Origin: Sphagnum compactum
Taxonomy: Eukaryota; Bryophyta; Sphagnopsida; Sphagnales
NCBI GenBank assembly: GCA_965153455.1
Contig: OZ234498.1
Span: 19,282,001 to 19,346,000 of the forward strand
Length of the DNA stretch: 64,000 nt
Reading direction: 5' to 3'
In this document: in pieces, positions 61,959 to 64,000 of the stretch
How the letters are laid out: each line of letters begins with the position of its first letter
Numbering within the stretch: the first letter of the stretch is position 1
Translations under genes and position numbers: made by a program
The notes under the pieces: generated by a model
Seen by the model: only the letters and a program-made list of their open reading frames with translations
Told to the model about the DNA's origin: nothing
Databases searched by the model: none

Positions 61959-62927
61959 CTATGTGTTGAACAGCATCGTCCAAGGCCTTTTAGAGAAAAG
62001 AAATGAAAGAAAGGGACCCAAAAGAACACCCAAAACCTTAATGCCCCCAACAAAAATATAGAAACCTAATGGAAGTGAGAACCCCAAAGGCAACCCTGAA
62101 GGAAACCATGTAGCACATTTGCCAGGCTGAATCGCAAGGCTTACCAAATCTAACTAGGAAGACAAATGATGGAAAACTTAAAAGACAATTAAAGCAAGCC
62201 CAATGATGTGGGTGTCATTTGCAATAGAAGGGAACAAACAAGATGGGAAAAGGGCAACTGAATTACGAAGTGCATGAAAATGATTTAGGGCAAAAAAAAG
62301 ACCACCCAAAAGATCCCCCTGGCAAATACCAATGCATGACTGAATAACAGACAATTTGCCATGAGGGGAATGGTGACTAAAGAAGAGCAAAAGTTGAGGA
62401 ACATAAAAGGATGGACAAAAGGTATGGGCTGGAACAACTGCCTGCTTGTAGCATGCAGCTCTTGGAATATAACCTTATGAAAAACAATGTTGAAGGCATT
62501 GTAATGTTTACCTGTAACATTACCCAATTAGGGTGAACATCTAAGGATGCTCGAATCTTGTGCACCATTGCTTCATAACCTCCCCTCACTGTGACCCCAA
62601 ACTGGTGGGGGATAAATGAGCGGCAAATGCATCATAAAATTAGAAGCAAAAGGTCCTATTCACTAATCGATAAAGAACCTCACCTACTACAATTGGCCAA
62701 ATGCCACTAAAAGGCTTGGCCAAAATTAATAGCCTACTAGCACCAAGGGCCTTGGCTAAACTCCCGAAGATACGCCCTATAACATCATAAATACACACTA
62801 AGATTAGTTGGGAAAAGCTATTAGCTGAGTCCTCTAGGTCAAATATATCTCGAAGGTGTTTGAAAATCATGCCTAAAGGTCCTCCCGTTGAAAGGTGAGT
62901 TGAATGGATAAAAGCTGACTTGAACAT
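61959..62927 (-). pseudogene. Non-LTR retrotransposon reverse transcriptase, inactive
   Basis: From high to low coordinate, across frames: ASRLLILAKPFSGIWPIVVG (fingers), EAMVHKIRASLDVHPNWVML and QVNI (motif A, Asp expected, Asn found), FHKVIFQELHATSRQLF, CIGICQGDLLGGLFFALNHF (motif B, usually RQGDPLGG), FPSIANDTHIIGL (motif C, usually ADD, here AND), and SLAIQPGKCATWFPSG with GIKVLGVLLG (motifs D/E). At least three frameshifts occur and both catalytic aspartates of motifs A and C are altered. The element runs toward lower coordinates. Confidence 0.85.
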
Positions 62928-63980
62928 GTTTAAAGAAAAATCTAAGTTCGTTAAAGACTAAAACTCCATCAAAGAATTTGAATAAGGCAAGTACAAATTT
63001 GGGGGATGAAGAGTCTGCAAAACAATAATGGTTTCTGAAAAGGCCAAAGCTAGCGCTAGGGGGGCAAAGGCCCACATAGCACGAACATACTCCCCAGTTC
63101 ACCCTAAGGCTAAACTCCAACGAAGACAATGGGGCCCCAAGTGGGAAGAGAGGGATGAAGCTTCTTGGGGAAGGGCGCATTTGAATGGGGGGGATCAAAG
63201 GTAAAGTAGCTGCTAGGGCTTGTGCATGCAACAAATGTTCCGCTTAAAGCTCCTCCCAATCATTAAAAAAAAATGCATGTAATCGAAACCTAGTCTCCCT
63301 ATGCCCAACCTTCCCACCTCAAATAGGCAAAAGAAGGCACCATTGGGGGAAAAGTAGAAAAAAATGCCAAATAGCAAAATCATTCGGGTCTTGCACTATG
63401 TGGTCCAAAGGAAATTTGAATGCTAACTGCACCTTTCGCCTCAAAACAACTGGGATGCAGGAATACAATCGAGGCATGTGGAACCCCAACAGAAAAACTC
63501 CAAGGGATCAAGATTTGATATTCATGCCCAAGTTGCTGGAGGGGGGCATAGGGTTTGGATGGATGGAATACCATCATCACCCCTCAAGGAGCTAACTTGA
63601 AAAGGTTGGCACCGCCTCTAATGACATGCCAAACCAAGACGCGTAAATAAAGCCCCACAACTGAAACAAGGGGTATTGCGTTGAGGGGGGGTTGATTCAT
63701 ACTCTCAACATGCACTGATGGTACAGTTGCCTCATAAGCTCAAGATGCCTTAACTGGATGAGTTAGGATCGAAGCAAGAAGTTGTAATGACGCAAGGGAA
63801 AGAGGGAGGGGCCAAAACTACATAATGAAGCCCCTCTGGAAAGACAATAGGTTGAGGGGCTTCAGCTAAGGGCATGGGTGGGGGAGAGGAGCTAGGGGAC
63901 AAATCTCCCATAAGGCAAGGAGCCTCCATCAAATAAATTGGCATCCACAGGACCCAAATTGCAAGAGGAAGAAGGCCCAA
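62928..63980 (-). pseudogene. N-terminal part of the non-LTR element open reading frame
   Basis: Minus-strand frames at 63980-63750 (Pro/Ser-rich), 63580-63380 and 63234-62839 are in compatible order upstream of the reverse transcriptase and have similar GC-rich composition. FDLEDSANSFSQL lies just before the fingers region. No endonuclease of the apurinic type is recognisable. The 5' end lies beyond the window or is lost. Confidence 0.5.
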
Positions 63981-64000
63981 AGAAGCCTACCACACAAGGG

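Noticed and set aside
1-64000. CRISPR arrays, operons or bacterial-type genes
   Set aside because: The repeats are contiguous or degenerate, with no regular spacers, and both genes have spliceosomal introns.

Overview
The window looks like nuclear DNA of a land plant or close streptophyte relative. It is AT-rich and gene-poor, with GT-AG introns of about 100-1,700 bp, two multi-exon genes with plant orthologues, a fragment of a plastid ribosomal protein gene, and many decayed retrotransposons and small DNA transposons. Nothing bacterial or viral was seen. The mixture (Ty3 elements with a PHD finger, non-LTR elements with an R2-like domain order) suggests a non-flowering lineage, but that is inference.

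Two genes look intact. On the minus strand, 5941-11186 is a 13-exon serine alpha/beta-hydrolase (403 residues in the model; the true start codon is unresolved). On the plus strand, 36326-41371 is a 12-exon RAD23 gene whose exons join in one frame to 388 residues (UBL, UBA1, XPC-binding, UBA2).

Layout: 1-408 tail of an unidentified coding region; 409-5940 no gene found; 5941-11186 hydrolase; 11187-13140 its upstream region with a strong hairpin, a tandem repeat and a small GC-rich island; 13140-24700 AT-rich DNA with a non-LTR fragment, a 29-bp minisatellite, a Tourist-like MITE, a degenerate TTTAGGTTTAA-type repeat and a tRNA-derived SINE-like promoter; 24720-27060 a retrotransposon gag region with a zinc knuckle upstream of the gag core; 27645-29000 an LTR-like promoter and a truncated plastid rpl12 copy; 29317-34042 a decayed Ty3/gypsy element ending in a PHD finger and interrupted by a 743-bp hAT element; 36000-42020 RAD23 with a 116-bp tandem repeat downstream; 42020-50800 mostly non-coding, with a miRNA-precursor-like inverted repeat at 46834-47015; 50820-55300 further retroelement remains; 55677-56123 a second copy of the MITE; 58250-58740 and 61959-63980 pieces of a minus-strand non-LTR retrotransposon, separated by nested tandem duplications.

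The two genes are unrelated in function and convey no operon-like logic. The rest records several waves of transposition followed by decay, including loss of catalytic aspartates in three enzyme domains.
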